Shown here: piece by piece, positions 1 to 5,294 of the stretch
Layout: every line of letters starts with the position of its first letter
Position numbering within the stretch: the first letter of the stretch is position 1
NCBI GenBank assembly: GCA_007120565.1
Contig: SKNK01000439.1
Coordinates: forward strand, 1-5,294
Reading direction: 5' to 3'
Origin: Nitriliruptoraceae bacterium
GTDB lineage: Bacteria > Actinomycetota > Nitriliruptoria > Nitriliruptorales > Nitriliruptoraceae
Length of the DNA stretch: 5,294 nt
Made by a program: the position numbers and the translations under genes
The notes under the pieces: generated by a model
Told to the model about the DNA's origin: nothing
Seen by the model: the letters and a program-made list of their open reading frames with translations, nothing else
Database searches by the model: none

Positions 1-387
1 CGGGCGCTGCGGGCGTGGCTGTACCGCGCGGCCCGCAACAACCTCAACGACTGGGCCAAGCGCGCCGATCGGCGCAGCGACAACCAGCTGACCGACCGGC
101 ACGCCGATGCACTGCTCGACGAGGCACGGGACCCCGCCGACCGTGCCATCGAGACGATCGTTGACCCGCGGCTCGTCGCGGCGCTCCGCGAGCTCACGCC
201 TGAGCAGCGCGAGGTGATCGAGCTGCGCCTGGTCGCCGAACTGTCACTCGCGCAGGTCGCCGAGATCACCGGACGGACGATCGGAGCGGTCAAGCTCCTG
301 CAGCACCGCGCGGTGAGACGCCTCGCCAAGCTGCTCGATCCGGGAGCTGCGGACCCGGTGACGCGGATCGATCGCACCGACCCGTAA
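1..387 (+). CDS. ECF-type RNA polymerase sigma factor, C-terminal part (5' end outside window)
   Basis: A sigma-70 family factor that would direct RNA polymerase core to a particular promoter set in the cytoplasm. The frame is open from base 1 and gives 128 residues ending in TAA at 385-387. Fragment residues 1-20 (WLYRAARNNLNDW) look like the end of sigma region 2, the -10 binding part. Residues 21-54 form a charged linker. Residues 57-108 are region 4: LTPEQREVIELR, then the helix-turn-helix LSLAQVAEITGRTIGAVK and QHRAVRRL, which contacts the -35 element. Region 4 follows region 2 after a short linker with no region 3, which is the ECF (group IV) arrangement. A short tail (about 20 residues) follows region 4, with no extra C-terminal domain. 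The next gene starts 49 bases later on the same strand and encodes a membrane protein of the type often paired with such factors, so the two are probably co-transcribed. The start codon is not visible, so full length and exact ECF group cannot be given. Confidence 0.93.
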   Translation, partial: RALRAWLYRAARNNLNDWAKRADRRSDNQLTDRHADALLDEARDPADRAIETIVDPRLVAALRELTPEQREVIELRLVAELSLAQVAEITGRTIGAVKLLQHRAVRRLAKLLDPGAADPVTRIDRTDP

Positions 388-425
388 CCCCAGGGTGTCC
401 TGGCTCGCCTGACAGGTAACGAGGC

Positions 426-430
426 AGGAG
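426..430 (+). promoter_or_regulatory. Ribosome binding site (AGGAG) deciding the start of the membrane protein gene
   Basis: AGGAG at 426-430 lies 6 bases before ATG at 437 and only 3 bases before the in-frame GTG at 434. The spacing favours ATG 437 as the true start, one codon later than the longest possible reading. Confidence 0.7.
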
Positions 431-436
431 ACCGTG

Positions 437-1486
437 ATGACCAGCGACCGTGATGACCGAAGCTTCCCGGACCCCGAGGAACTCGACGCGCAGATCGACG
501 ACGTGATCGCCGGTCGCCTTGACGCCGAGGCAGAGGGTGACCCGGACGAGGTGACCGAGACCCTGCAACACGTCCGTGCGCTGGCGGACGAACCGCTGCC
601 GGAAGCCTCCCGCACTCGCGCCCTGCAACGGATCCGTACCCACCAGCCGGCCGACCGACGCCGTGCCCCGGTTGCCGGCGGACACCGCGGACATCGACAG
701 GTACGTCGCGGCGGGGCACGCCGGCGACTGGTCTCGGTCACGGCTGGCGCGTTGGCCCTCATGATGTTGACGGCGGGTACGGCGGTTGCCGTGGCGCAGG
801 ATGCGGCTCCCGACGATGCCCTGTACGGGGTCAAGCGGGCCTCGGAACAGGCATGGCTGGTCATGCCAAGGGGGCAGGAGCGTGCCGCTGACGTGCACCT
901 CGCGCTGGCGGAACGTCGCATCGAAGAGGCGCGGCGAGCACCGCAGCACGCGGAGCGCCTGGTCGCCGAGGGGGTCGAGAACGTCGAGGCCGCCGCGGAC
1001 GAGCGGCCGGAAGAAGCGATCGAGAACTTCAAGCGACTCCTCGGCCTCACCGAGGGCGAGGCGCTTCCCGAGAACGCCTCTGATGCCGCCCGCGCCGCTC
1101 TGCACCGCAACTGCGTCCGGATCGCGGATCGTCACGAACTCGGATCCGGTCAGTGTGGTGACGCGCCCGACTTCCAGCACCCGGGACGTGGCCTCGGCCA
1201 GGACGGAGAGCACCCGGGACGCGGCCTCGGACAGGACGGCGAGCACCCGGGACGTGGCCTCGGACAGGATGGCGAGCACCCGGGTCGGGGCGAGGGCAGA
1301 GGTCTCGGTGATGGCGAGGGTCGCCCTGAGAACCCCGGCCGCGGTCTGGGGCCCTCGGGCAGCGACGGTCCCCGCGGTTGGGGAGAAGGAGGCCGCCCCG
1401 AGGGCGTGATCGGCCCACCCCCCGGCACCCCGGGCTACGAGCGCTACCAGGAACGCGGTGGCGACGAGCCGAGCTCCGAGGAGTAG
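437..1486 (+). CDS. DUF5667-like single-pass membrane protein with repeat tail; candidate anti-sigma factor
   Basis: 349 residues from ATG 437. Residues 1-70 are an acidic, helix-prone head (PEELDAQIDDVIAGRL) that would face the cytoplasm. Residues 71-98 are very Arg-rich and lead into one hydrophobic segment at about 99-120 (LVSVTAGALALMMLTAGTAV), so positive-inside predicts N-in, C-out. Just after it, DDALYGVKRASEQAWL (about 126-141) resembles the D-x-LY-x-VKRA start of DUF5667 domains, followed by charged helices to about 205. The tail from about 245 is Gly/Pro/Arg-rich, with three copies of HPGRGLGQDGE and a partial fourth. Cys226 and Cys240 are the only cysteines and lie outside the membrane. 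There is no HxxxCxxC zinc anti-sigma motif. The gene lies 49 bases after a sigma factor gene. From recollection, actinobacterial DUF5667 proteins are often next to BldN-like ECF factors (RsbN-type pairs). An anti-sigma or sensor role is therefore inferred, not shown. It could instead be a cell-surface protein unrelated to sigma control. Confidence 0.88.
   Translation: MTSDRDDRSFPDPEELDAQIDDVIAGRLDAEAEGDPDEVTETLQHVRALADEPLPEASRTRALQRIRTHQPADRRRAPVAGGHRGHRQVRRGGARRRLVSVTAGALALMMLTAGTAVAVAQDAAPDDALYGVKRASEQAWLVMPRGQERAADVHLALAERRIEEARRAPQHAERLVAEGVENVEAAADERPEEAIENFKRLLGLTEGEALPENASDAARAALHRNCVRIADRHELGSGQCGDAPDFQHPGRGLGQDGEHPGRGLGQDGEHPGRGLGQDGEHPGRGEGRGLGDGEGRPENPGRGLGPSGSDGPRGWGEGGRPEGVIGPPPGTPGYERYQERGGDEPSSEE
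1178..1291 (+). repeat. 33-bp tandem direct repeat (3 full copies plus a partial) inside the membrane protein gene
   Basis: Full units lie at 1178-1210, 1211-1243 and 1244-1276, each beginning CACCCGGGACG and encoding HPGRGLGQDGE. A partial fourth unit at 1277-1291 encodes HPGRG. Units differ by only a few bases, mostly silent (for example GACGTGG versus GACGCGG), so the protein repeat is perfect across three copies. A degenerate echo, NPGRGLG, is encoded at 1331-1351. The period is a multiple of three, so gain or loss of units would keep the frame. Confidence 0.95.
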
Positions 1487-1541
1487 CGGACCCCATCCAC
1501 CAGAGGCCTACCCGACCCGTGGTTCGCCGTCCGACCCAGGT

Positions 1542-1562
1542 GAGCCATCCGTGTTCTGGCTC
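1542..1562. terminator. Candidate bidirectional stem-loop between convergent genes
   Basis: GAGCCA at 1542-1547 and TGGCTC at 1557-1562 form a perfect 6-bp stem with a 9-base loop. A T·G pair can extend it by one. It sits 56 bases after the plus-strand stop (1486) and 29 bases after the minus-strand stop (1591), where a shared terminator would be expected. No T-run follows on either strand, so it is not a classical intrinsic terminator. A second very short dyad, GTTG-CGGA-CAAC, lies at 1569-1580. The rest of the 104-base gap shows nothing else. Confidence 0.35.
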
Positions 1563-1590
1563 GGTCACGTTGCGGACAACCTCGTCGCGG

Positions 1591-2040
1591 TCAGTGTTGT
1601 GCCCGTGCCGCCTCGTAGGCCGCGATGACGTCGTCGACGGGGTGGGATCGGATCGACTCGGCGATGACCTCCAACGGCACCGCGTCGAGCCGGTTGAACC
1701 GCACGCAACTCTTGCCCATGTCGAGCTTCTTCCCGGTCGCCCGCCATCGCTCCGCGAAGTCCGCAGCTACCTGCTCATCGGCGTACACGCCCGTCAGGTA
1801 CAGCGACACGTGGCGCTTCTGCGATGCCAGCGCGGCGTACATCAGCGGCTGGCCGTTGTAGGTGTCGGGGTAGCGCTCGAGGGGTACCTCGTAGGTGATC
1901 ATGCCCCAGCGCACCTGTTCGGTGTAGCCAGGTGGCAGGTTGGTGACCACGGTGTCGCGCACGGCCTCGAGCAGTTCGCGCCGTTCGGGCTGTTGTTCAT
2001 CGAGGTAGTCGGCGACGGTGGTGGCTTCACTGCTGGCCAT
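1591..2040 (-). CDS. DUF1801 / YdhG-like small protein
   Basis: 149 residues, read from ATG (complement of 2038-2040) to TGA (complement of 1591-1593). The sequence fits the DUF1801 / YdhG family, related in fold to YjbR/CyaY-like proteins. An N-terminal helix pair (VADYLDEQQPERRELLEAVR, about 9-28) is followed by LPPGYTEQVRWGMITYEVPL (35-54), then beta-rich HVSLYLTGVY (77-86) and the characteristic GKKLDMGKSCVRF (103-115), ending in a helix (VPLEVIAESIR, 121-131). Length is typical for a single-domain member. No signal peptide or membrane segment is seen, so it should be cytoplasmic. The biochemical role of most members is not established; some relatives are discussed as iron-chaperone-like, which cannot be judged here. 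The frame stays open upstream to an ATG at 2284-2286, but that extension is low-complexity and unlike the family. The start at 2040 has a good ribosome site. It is transcribed alone, convergent with the gene on its left and divergent from hyuA. Confidence 0.88.
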   Translation of the reverse strand: MASSEATTVADYLDEQQPERRELLEAVRDTVVTNLPPGYTEQVRWGMITYEVPLERYPDTYNGQPLMYAALASQKRHVSLYLTGVYADEQVAADFAERWRATGKKLDMGKSCVRFNRLDAVPLEVIAESIRSHPVDDVIAAYEAARAQH

Positions 2041-2045
2041 GGGAG

Positions 2046-2050
2046 CCTCC
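2046..2050 (-). promoter_or_regulatory. Ribosome binding site (GGAGG) deciding the start of the DUF1801 gene
   Basis: On the minus strand the sequence reads CCGGGAGGCTCCC then ATG. The GGAGG core ends 5 bases before the start codon at 2040. This supports the 149-residue product over the longer open frame. GGGAG and CTCCC here can also pair, so the site might be partly hidden in a small hairpin. Confidence 0.65.
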
Positions 2051-2155
2051 CGGCTGGGCCTGGAACCCTCTGGGCGTGGAGTCCCCCAGGGTGCGGAGCA
2101 CACGGGTCGGTGCTGGGCGCCTCGACGAGCCGGGTCGCGGCCGCGCTGCTGGGTC

Positions 2156-2166
2156 CTGTCTAACAG
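2156..2166. promoter_or_regulatory. Small inverted repeat CTGT-CTA-ACAG, possible operator
   Basis: A perfect 4+4 dyad around a 3-base centre. Its GT-N3-AC core resembles operators of FadR-type GntR repressors (TNGTNNNACNA), but the outer bases are C and G instead of T and A. It lies 189 bases before the hyuA start and 116 bases before the DUF1801 start. No regulator gene is in the window. The match is short enough to be chance. Confidence 0.2.
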
Positions 2167-2345
2167 AACGATCCGGGGCGTGGTGGTCCGGTCGCCATCG
2201 TCGCGGCCGCTGCTACCGGCGACATCCGCCGGGGAACACGGCAGGAGTTGGCGAGGTTCGCCGAAGGAGGGGGCCAGGCTCGTCACTATCCTCGCTCGGG
2301 TCCGATTGACGTGCCGGTCTGTTCCGGCCCTCGAGCGCCCGCGAT

Positions 2346-2349
2346 GAGG
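2346..2349 (+). promoter_or_regulatory. Ribosome binding site (GAGG) deciding the hyuA start
   Basis: GAGG at 2346-2349 lies 5 bases before ATG 2355. The alternative in-frame GTG at 2349 would overlap this site, so ATG 2355 is preferred and gives MRRIRIGIDTGG, with the family's first motif close to the N-terminus as usual. Confidence 0.6.
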
Positions 2350-2354
2350 TGGCC

Positions 2355-4631
2355 ATGCGACGCATCCGGATCGGCATCGACACCGGCGGCACCTTCACCG
2401 ACGTCGTGGCCTTCGACGAGGCGTCGGGGCGGCTCACGACGACCAAGACGCCCTCGACGCCGGCGGACCCGTCCGTCGGGTTCATGGCCGGCGTCGACAA
2501 GGTGCTCGGCATCGTCGCCGACGAAGCGCCGGCCGACGACAGCGTGGTGTCCGGCGAGGACGTGGCTGCGGTCAGCCACGGCACCACGGTGGCGACCAAC
2601 GCGTTGCTCGAGGACGAGATCCCGCGCATGGGGTTGATCACCACGGCCGGGTACCGCTACGTGCTGGAGATCGCCCGACAGTCCGTGCCGGACGGGTACG
2701 GGAACAGCTACTTCTGGGTCAAGCCCAGCCGTCTGGTCCCCGTCGACCTCGTCAAGGAGGTCGAGGGGCGCCTCGACGTCACCGGCGCCGAGGTGCGGCC
2801 CTTCGATGAGGAACAGGCGGTCGCCGCCGCCCGCTGGTACCGCGAGCACGGTGTTGACACGATCGGGGTCTGCTTCCTGCACAGCTACGCCAACGACACC
2901 CACGAGCGCGCGATGCTCGAGGTCCTGCTCCGCGAGCATCCGGACGCCGTCGTGTCGATCTCCAGCGAGGTCCTGCGCGAGTACCGCGAGTACGAACGCA
3001 CCGTCACCACGCTGGTGGATGCTGCCGTCAAGCCCAAGGTCACTCGCTACATCCGCGGCATCGCCGAACGCCTCAACGCCTACACGACCGGCGAGGGCCA
3101 AGCTGCCTCCGACATCCCCTTCTACGTCATGAAGTCCAACGGCGGGGTGCTCTCTGCCGCCGAGGTGGTCCACCAACCCATCACCACGGTCCTGTCCGGC
3201 CCGGCCGCCGGCGCCCTCGGCGCGGCCCTGGTGTCCGGTGAGGCGGGGTTCGACCGGGTCCTGACCCTGGACGGCGGCGGTACCTCCACCGACGTCTCGG
3301 TCGTTCTCGACGGCGACCCCACCCTGACCACCGAAGGGTCGGTCGGCCGCTTCCCCTCCAAGATCCCCATGATCGACGTGGTGACGGTCGGTGCCGGCGG
3401 AGGCTCGATCGCTTGGATCAGCCCGGAGGGCAACCTCAAGGTCGGCCCGCGCAGCGCTGGCGCTGATCCCGGACCGATCTGTTACGGCCAGGGCGGCACC
3501 GAACCCACCGTCACCGACGCCCACGTCTTCCTCGGTCGCATCCCCCCGCACCTGCTGGGCGGCGAGATCCCCCTGGACGCCGAGGCAGCACGTGCCGGGA
3601 TCGAACGCCTGGCCGGCGACCTCGGCCTGTCCCCGCTCGGTGCCGCTCGAGGCATCCTGGAGATCTCGGCCTGGAACCAGGCCAACGCGATCCGCCAGAT
3701 CACGGTCAAGCGCGGCCTGGACGTCCGACGGTTCGCGATGGCGGCCTTCGGCGGTTCCGGGCCACTGTTGATCTGCCGCCTGATCGACATCCTCGGGGTC
3801 GAGGCGGTCGTCGTGCCGCTCAATCCGGGCAACCTCTCGGCGTTCGGCCTGCTGACCGTCGACGTCAAGAACGACTACGTCCAGACCCACGTGGTCAAGG
3901 ACGCCGAGGTAGACCGCGATGAGCTCACCGCCGTCTACGCCACCCTGGAGTCCAAGGCCGCCGACGCGCTCGACCGTGAAGGCTTCGACCGCGGCGACCG
4001 TCGGTTCGTCCGTACCGCCGACCTGCGGTACGACGGCCAGGCCTACGAGGTGCGGGTCCCCGCCCCCGACGGGCCGATCGATGCCGACTTCCAGCGCGCC
4101 GTCGTCGACGCCTTCCACGACGAACATGAACGCCTCTACGGCTACTGCTACCGCCAGGACGTCTCCCACGGTGGACATCAGCACCCTGTGGAGTGGGTGA
4201 ACCTACGCGTGAGTGGCATCGGCCCGATCCGGCGTCCGCAGCTGCAGCGCCTGGAGCACGGCGACGGCGACCCCGCCGAGGCGCGGTCGGGGACCCGACG
4301 GGTCGCCTTCGACGCCGACCCGGTGGATACCCCCATCTACGTCCGTGAACGTCTCCGTGCCGACGATGTCATCGAGGGCCCGGCCATCGTCGAGGAGTTC
4401 GGCTCGACGATCCCGATCCACCCGGGGTTCGTCGCCCGCGTCGACGAGCTCGCCAACCTCGTCGTCACCCGCGACGACGTCGAGGAGGGCCGTGCCGACC
4501 TCGGCGCGCAGGCCGTGGCCGATCCCGTCGGGGCGGCGGTACGTGCTGCCTCGAGGTCGGGGGTGGCGCAGGGCGAGGCACCATCCGAGGCCCCGGAACG
4601 TGCTGCCTCGACGTCAACGGAGGTGTGGTGA
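2355..4631 (+). CDS. hyuA: Hydantoinase/oxoprolinase family protein, HyuA-type ATPase subunit
   Basis: 758 residues from ATG 2355. It belongs to the HyuA / 5-oxoprolinase / acetone carboxylase superfamily, whose ASKHA-fold subunit uses ATP to activate a small carbonyl or cyclic amide substrate in the cytoplasm. The N-terminal domain (about 3-180) holds the phosphate loop GIDTGGTFTDVV (7-18) and SHGTTVATNALLE (74-86). The central domain (about 195-495) holds REYERTVTTLVDAAVKP (211-227), KSNGG (260-264), the second phosphate motif LDGGGTSTDVSVV (305-317), GAGGGSIAW (347-355) and ADPGPICYGQGGTEPTVTDA (370-389). The C-terminal domain runs about 505-705 with RYDGQAYEVRVP and GPAIVEEFGSTI. Length is slightly above the usual 650-700 because of an Ala/Glu/Ser-rich tail (about 708-758) with an imperfect internal duplication. 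The usual FGGAGPLHA reads FGGSGPLLI here (465-473), lacking the His. The stop overlaps the hyuB start by one base, so the two subunits are coupled. Family membership is near certain; the substrate is unknown, and a carboxylase-type activity is as plausible as a hydantoinase. Confidence 0.95.
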   Translation: MRRIRIGIDTGGTFTDVVAFDEASGRLTTTKTPSTPADPSVGFMAGVDKVLGIVADEAPADDSVVSGEDVAAVSHGTTVATNALLEDEIPRMGLITTAGYRYVLEIARQSVPDGYGNSYFWVKPSRLVPVDLVKEVEGRLDVTGAEVRPFDEEQAVAAARWYREHGVDTIGVCFLHSYANDTHERAMLEVLLREHPDAVVSISSEVLREYREYERTVTTLVDAAVKPKVTRYIRGIAERLNAYTTGEGQAASDIPFYVMKSNGGVLSAAEVVHQPITTVLSGPAAGALGAALVSGEAGFDRVLTLDGGGTSTDVSVVLDGDPTLTTEGSVGRFPSKIPMIDVVTVGAGGGSIAWISPEGNLKVGPRSAGADPGPICYGQGGTEPTVTDAHVFLGRIPPHLLGGEIPLDAEAARAGIERLAGDLGLSPLGAARGILEISAWNQANAIRQITVKRGLDVRRFAMAAFGGSGPLLICRLIDILGVEAVVVPLNPGNLSAFGLLTVDVKNDYVQTHVVKDAEVDRDELTAVYATLESKAADALDREGFDRGDRRFVRTADLRYDGQAYEVRVPAPDGPIDADFQRAVVDAFHDEHERLYGYCYRQDVSHGGHQHPVEWVNLRVSGIGPIRRPQLQRLEHGDGDPAEARSGTRRVAFDADPVDTPIYVRERLRADDVIEGPAIVEEFGSTIPIHPGFVARVDELANLVVTRDDVEEGRADLGAQAVADPVGAAVRAASRSGVAQGEAPSEAPERAASTSTEVW
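4506..4611 (+). repeat. Imperfect tandem duplication in the hyuA 3' end
   Basis: Two related segments, 4506-4554 and 4566-4611. Both start GCGCAGG and both end in the identical 14-mer ACGTGCTGCCTCGA (4541-4554 and 4598-4611, 57 bases apart and in frame). They encode AQAVADPVGAAVRAAS and AQGEAPSEAPERAAS, which align with one residue gapped. The segment lies beyond the conserved HyuA C-terminal domain and explains most of the extra tail. Confidence 0.6.
4619..4624 (+). promoter_or_regulatory. Ribosome binding site (GGAGGT) for hyuB inside the hyuA 3' end
   Basis: A full GGAGGT lies 6 bases before ATG 4631 and only 3 before the in-frame GTG 4628. It supports ATG 4631 as start. The site is inside the last codons of hyuA, so ribosomes ending hyuA can re-initiate directly on hyuB. 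Confidence 0.8.
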
Positions 4632-5294
4632 TGACCCAGGTGCCAACGTTGACCGGAGGCACGTTGGAAGCCATCGATCCGATCGTGCTGGAGATCGTGC
4701 AGGGCACCCTCGCGTCGATCGAGAAGGAGGTCGAGGACGCGATCGGACGGACGTCGCGTTCGCCGATGATCCGCGACGCCCACGACTACCGGGCCGGGAT
4801 CTACGACCGGGTGATGCGCAAGCTCACCGGGCGGTCCTACTCCGCGCTGGTCCAGCCCGTCGTGCGCGACTTCCCGCTGGAGACGATGCGGCCCGGCGAC
4901 GTGTTCTTCCACAACGATGTCTACCTCTCCGAGGGCGGCATCGGTCACCTGCCGGACCTGTGCGTGACCGTGCCCGTGTTCGGACCGAAGGCCGGGGCCA
5001 TGCCGAGCGACGAGGCGACGGGGGTGGCTGGGTACGCCGAAGCGGACCTCGAGGTGGTGGCGTTCGTGCAGGCGTTCGGCCACCACGACGACATCGGCGG
5101 GTGCGTGCCCGGGTCGATGCCCTCCGGCGCGACCAGTGTGTTCGAGGAAGGGCTGATGGTCCCTCCGATCCGCCTCTGGGATCGGGGGGTGCCCAACGAA
5201 GCCGCGATCCGGATCATGACCCGCAACTCGCGGATGCCGGAGTCCTTGGCCGGCGACCTCGATGCGGAGTGTTCGGCGTGCCTGATGGGGGCGC
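4631..5294 (+). CDS. hyuB: Hydantoinase B/oxoprolinase family protein, HyuB-type subunit, N-terminal part (3' end outside window)
   Basis: 221 codons are visible from ATG 4631; a full-length family member is usually 500-600 residues, so well under half is present. HyuB is the partner of HyuA, carrying the metal site in characterised relatives of the acetone carboxylase branch. Visible family marks: DPIVLEIVQGTLASIEKEVE (17-36), SRSPMIRDAHDYRAGIYD (42-59), RPGDVFFHNDVYLSEGG (87-103), IGHLPDL (104-110), and the cluster FGHHDDIGGCVPGSMPSGAT (149-168) followed by VFEEGLMVPPIRL (170-182) and RNSRMPESLAGDL (198-210). HND (94-96), H106, D109 and HHDD (151-154) are the likely metal-ligand candidates by family position. 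Common hydantoinase HyuBs have ND-x-Y-x-GGTHLPD; here the spacing is longer (NDVYLSEGGIGHLPD), which departs from the classic hydantoinase form. ATG overlaps the hyuA TGA by one base (TGATG). A third subunit gene could follow outside the window. Confidence 0.93.
   Translation, partial: MTQVPTLTGGTLEAIDPIVLEIVQGTLASIEKEVEDAIGRTSRSPMIRDAHDYRAGIYDRVMRKLTGRSYSALVQPVVRDFPLETMRPGDVFFHNDVYLSEGGIGHLPDLCVTVPVFGPKAGAMPSDEATGVAGYAEADLEVVAFVQAFGHHDDIGGCVPGSMPSGATSVFEEGLMVPPIRLWDRGVPNEAAIRIMTRNSRMPESLAGDLDAECSACLMGA

Larger units (their letters stand above)
2041..2354. other. Divergent intergenic region between the DUF1801 gene and hyuA
   Basis: 314 bases without a convincing gene, carrying the upstream regions of two genes that point away from each other. 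Visible structure: the palindrome GCGGCCGC twice (2137-2144 and 2203-2210, both preceded by TC, 66 bases apart); the small dyad CTGT-CTA-ACAG at 2156-2166 between them; and an inverted pair GTCGCC (2191-2196) / GGCGAC (2218-2223) with the second GCGGCCGC in its loop. TATCCT at 2287-2292 fits a TAnnnT -10 pattern on the plus strand, but no -35 hexamer lies at the right distance. TTGACG at 2306-2311 has no matching -10. No promoter can be assigned with confidence on either strand. Confidence 0.6.

Noticed and set aside
390..403. CCAGG-GTGT-CCTGG hairpin just after the sigma factor stop
   Set aside because: Only 5 bp with no T-run, and it lies within a 49-base gap between genes likely to be co-transcribed. 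Too weak to call a terminator.
1150..1428. A Pro/Arg/Ser-rich minus-strand frame opposite the 33-bp repeats
   Set aside because: The repeat is read backwards as SCPRPRPGCSP units. It has no ribosome site or family match, and the plus-strand protein explains the region.
2264..2270. Strong Shine-Dalgarno-like AAGGAGG in the divergent intergenic region
   Set aside because: No ATG, GTG or TTG follows at a usable distance, so it does not mark a small gene.
2041..2286. N-terminal extension of the DUF1801 protein up to the ATG at 2284-2286
   Set aside because: The added 82 residues are Arg/Pro/Ser-rich and unlike the family, and the start at 2040 has its own GGAGG at a good distance.
2306..2311. 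TTGACG as a -35 element for hyuA
   Set aside because: No -10-like hexamer lies 16-19 bases downstream, and a promoter there would leave almost no leader before the ribosome site.
2286..4184. A 632-codon open frame on the minus strand opposite hyuA
   Set aside because: It is the expected mirror of strong G/C third-position bias. Its translation is Asp/Gly/Val-rich low-complexity sequence with no recognisable domain, while the plus strand encodes a clear HyuA.

Overview
The window is very GC-rich (about 70% by eye, not computed) and gene-dense, with strong G/C third-position bias. This fits a high-GC Gram-positive bacterium (Actinomycetota). The sigma factor / DUF5667-like membrane protein pair supports that phylum. 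A deep-branching actinobacterial class is possible, but nothing here fixes the genus.

Layout: (1) 1-387, plus strand: the 3' end of a group IV (ECF-type) sigma-70 factor gene, cut by the window edge. (2) 437-1486, plus strand: a single-pass membrane protein 49 bases downstream. It has an acidic cytoplasmic head, a basic juxtamembrane stretch, one membrane segment, a DUF5667-like helical part and a Gly/Pro/Arg-rich tail with a 33-bp tandem repeat. It is the likely membrane regulator (candidate anti-sigma factor) of the upstream sigma factor. (3) 1487-1590: a short convergent intergenic gap with a stem-loop that could stop transcription from both sides. (4) 1591-2040, minus strand: a stand-alone small DUF1801 / YdhG-like protein. 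(5) 2041-2354: a divergent intergenic region of 314 bases holding the control regions of two genes, two copies of an 8-bp GC palindrome and a small GT-N3-AC dyad. (6) 2355-4631 and 4631-5294 (cut by the window end), plus strand: a translationally coupled hyuA-hyuB pair of the hydantoinase / 5-oxoprolinase / acetone carboxylase superfamily.

How the genes work together: genes 1 and 2 most likely form a signal-transduction pair in which a membrane protein controls a sigma factor. The hyuA-hyuB pair should encode the two large subunits of one ATP-dependent enzyme acting on a small cyclic amide or ketone-like substrate. HyuA is the ATPase/kinase-fold subunit and HyuB the metal-site subunit. The substrate cannot be read from the sequence. 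Several motifs depart from the textbook hydantoinase pattern, so a carboxylase-type or uncharacterised activity is open. No mobile element, CRISPR array, tRNA or rRNA was seen, and no clearly new system is evident. The most distinctive points are the repeat-tailed putative anti-sigma factor and the variant HyuA motif.
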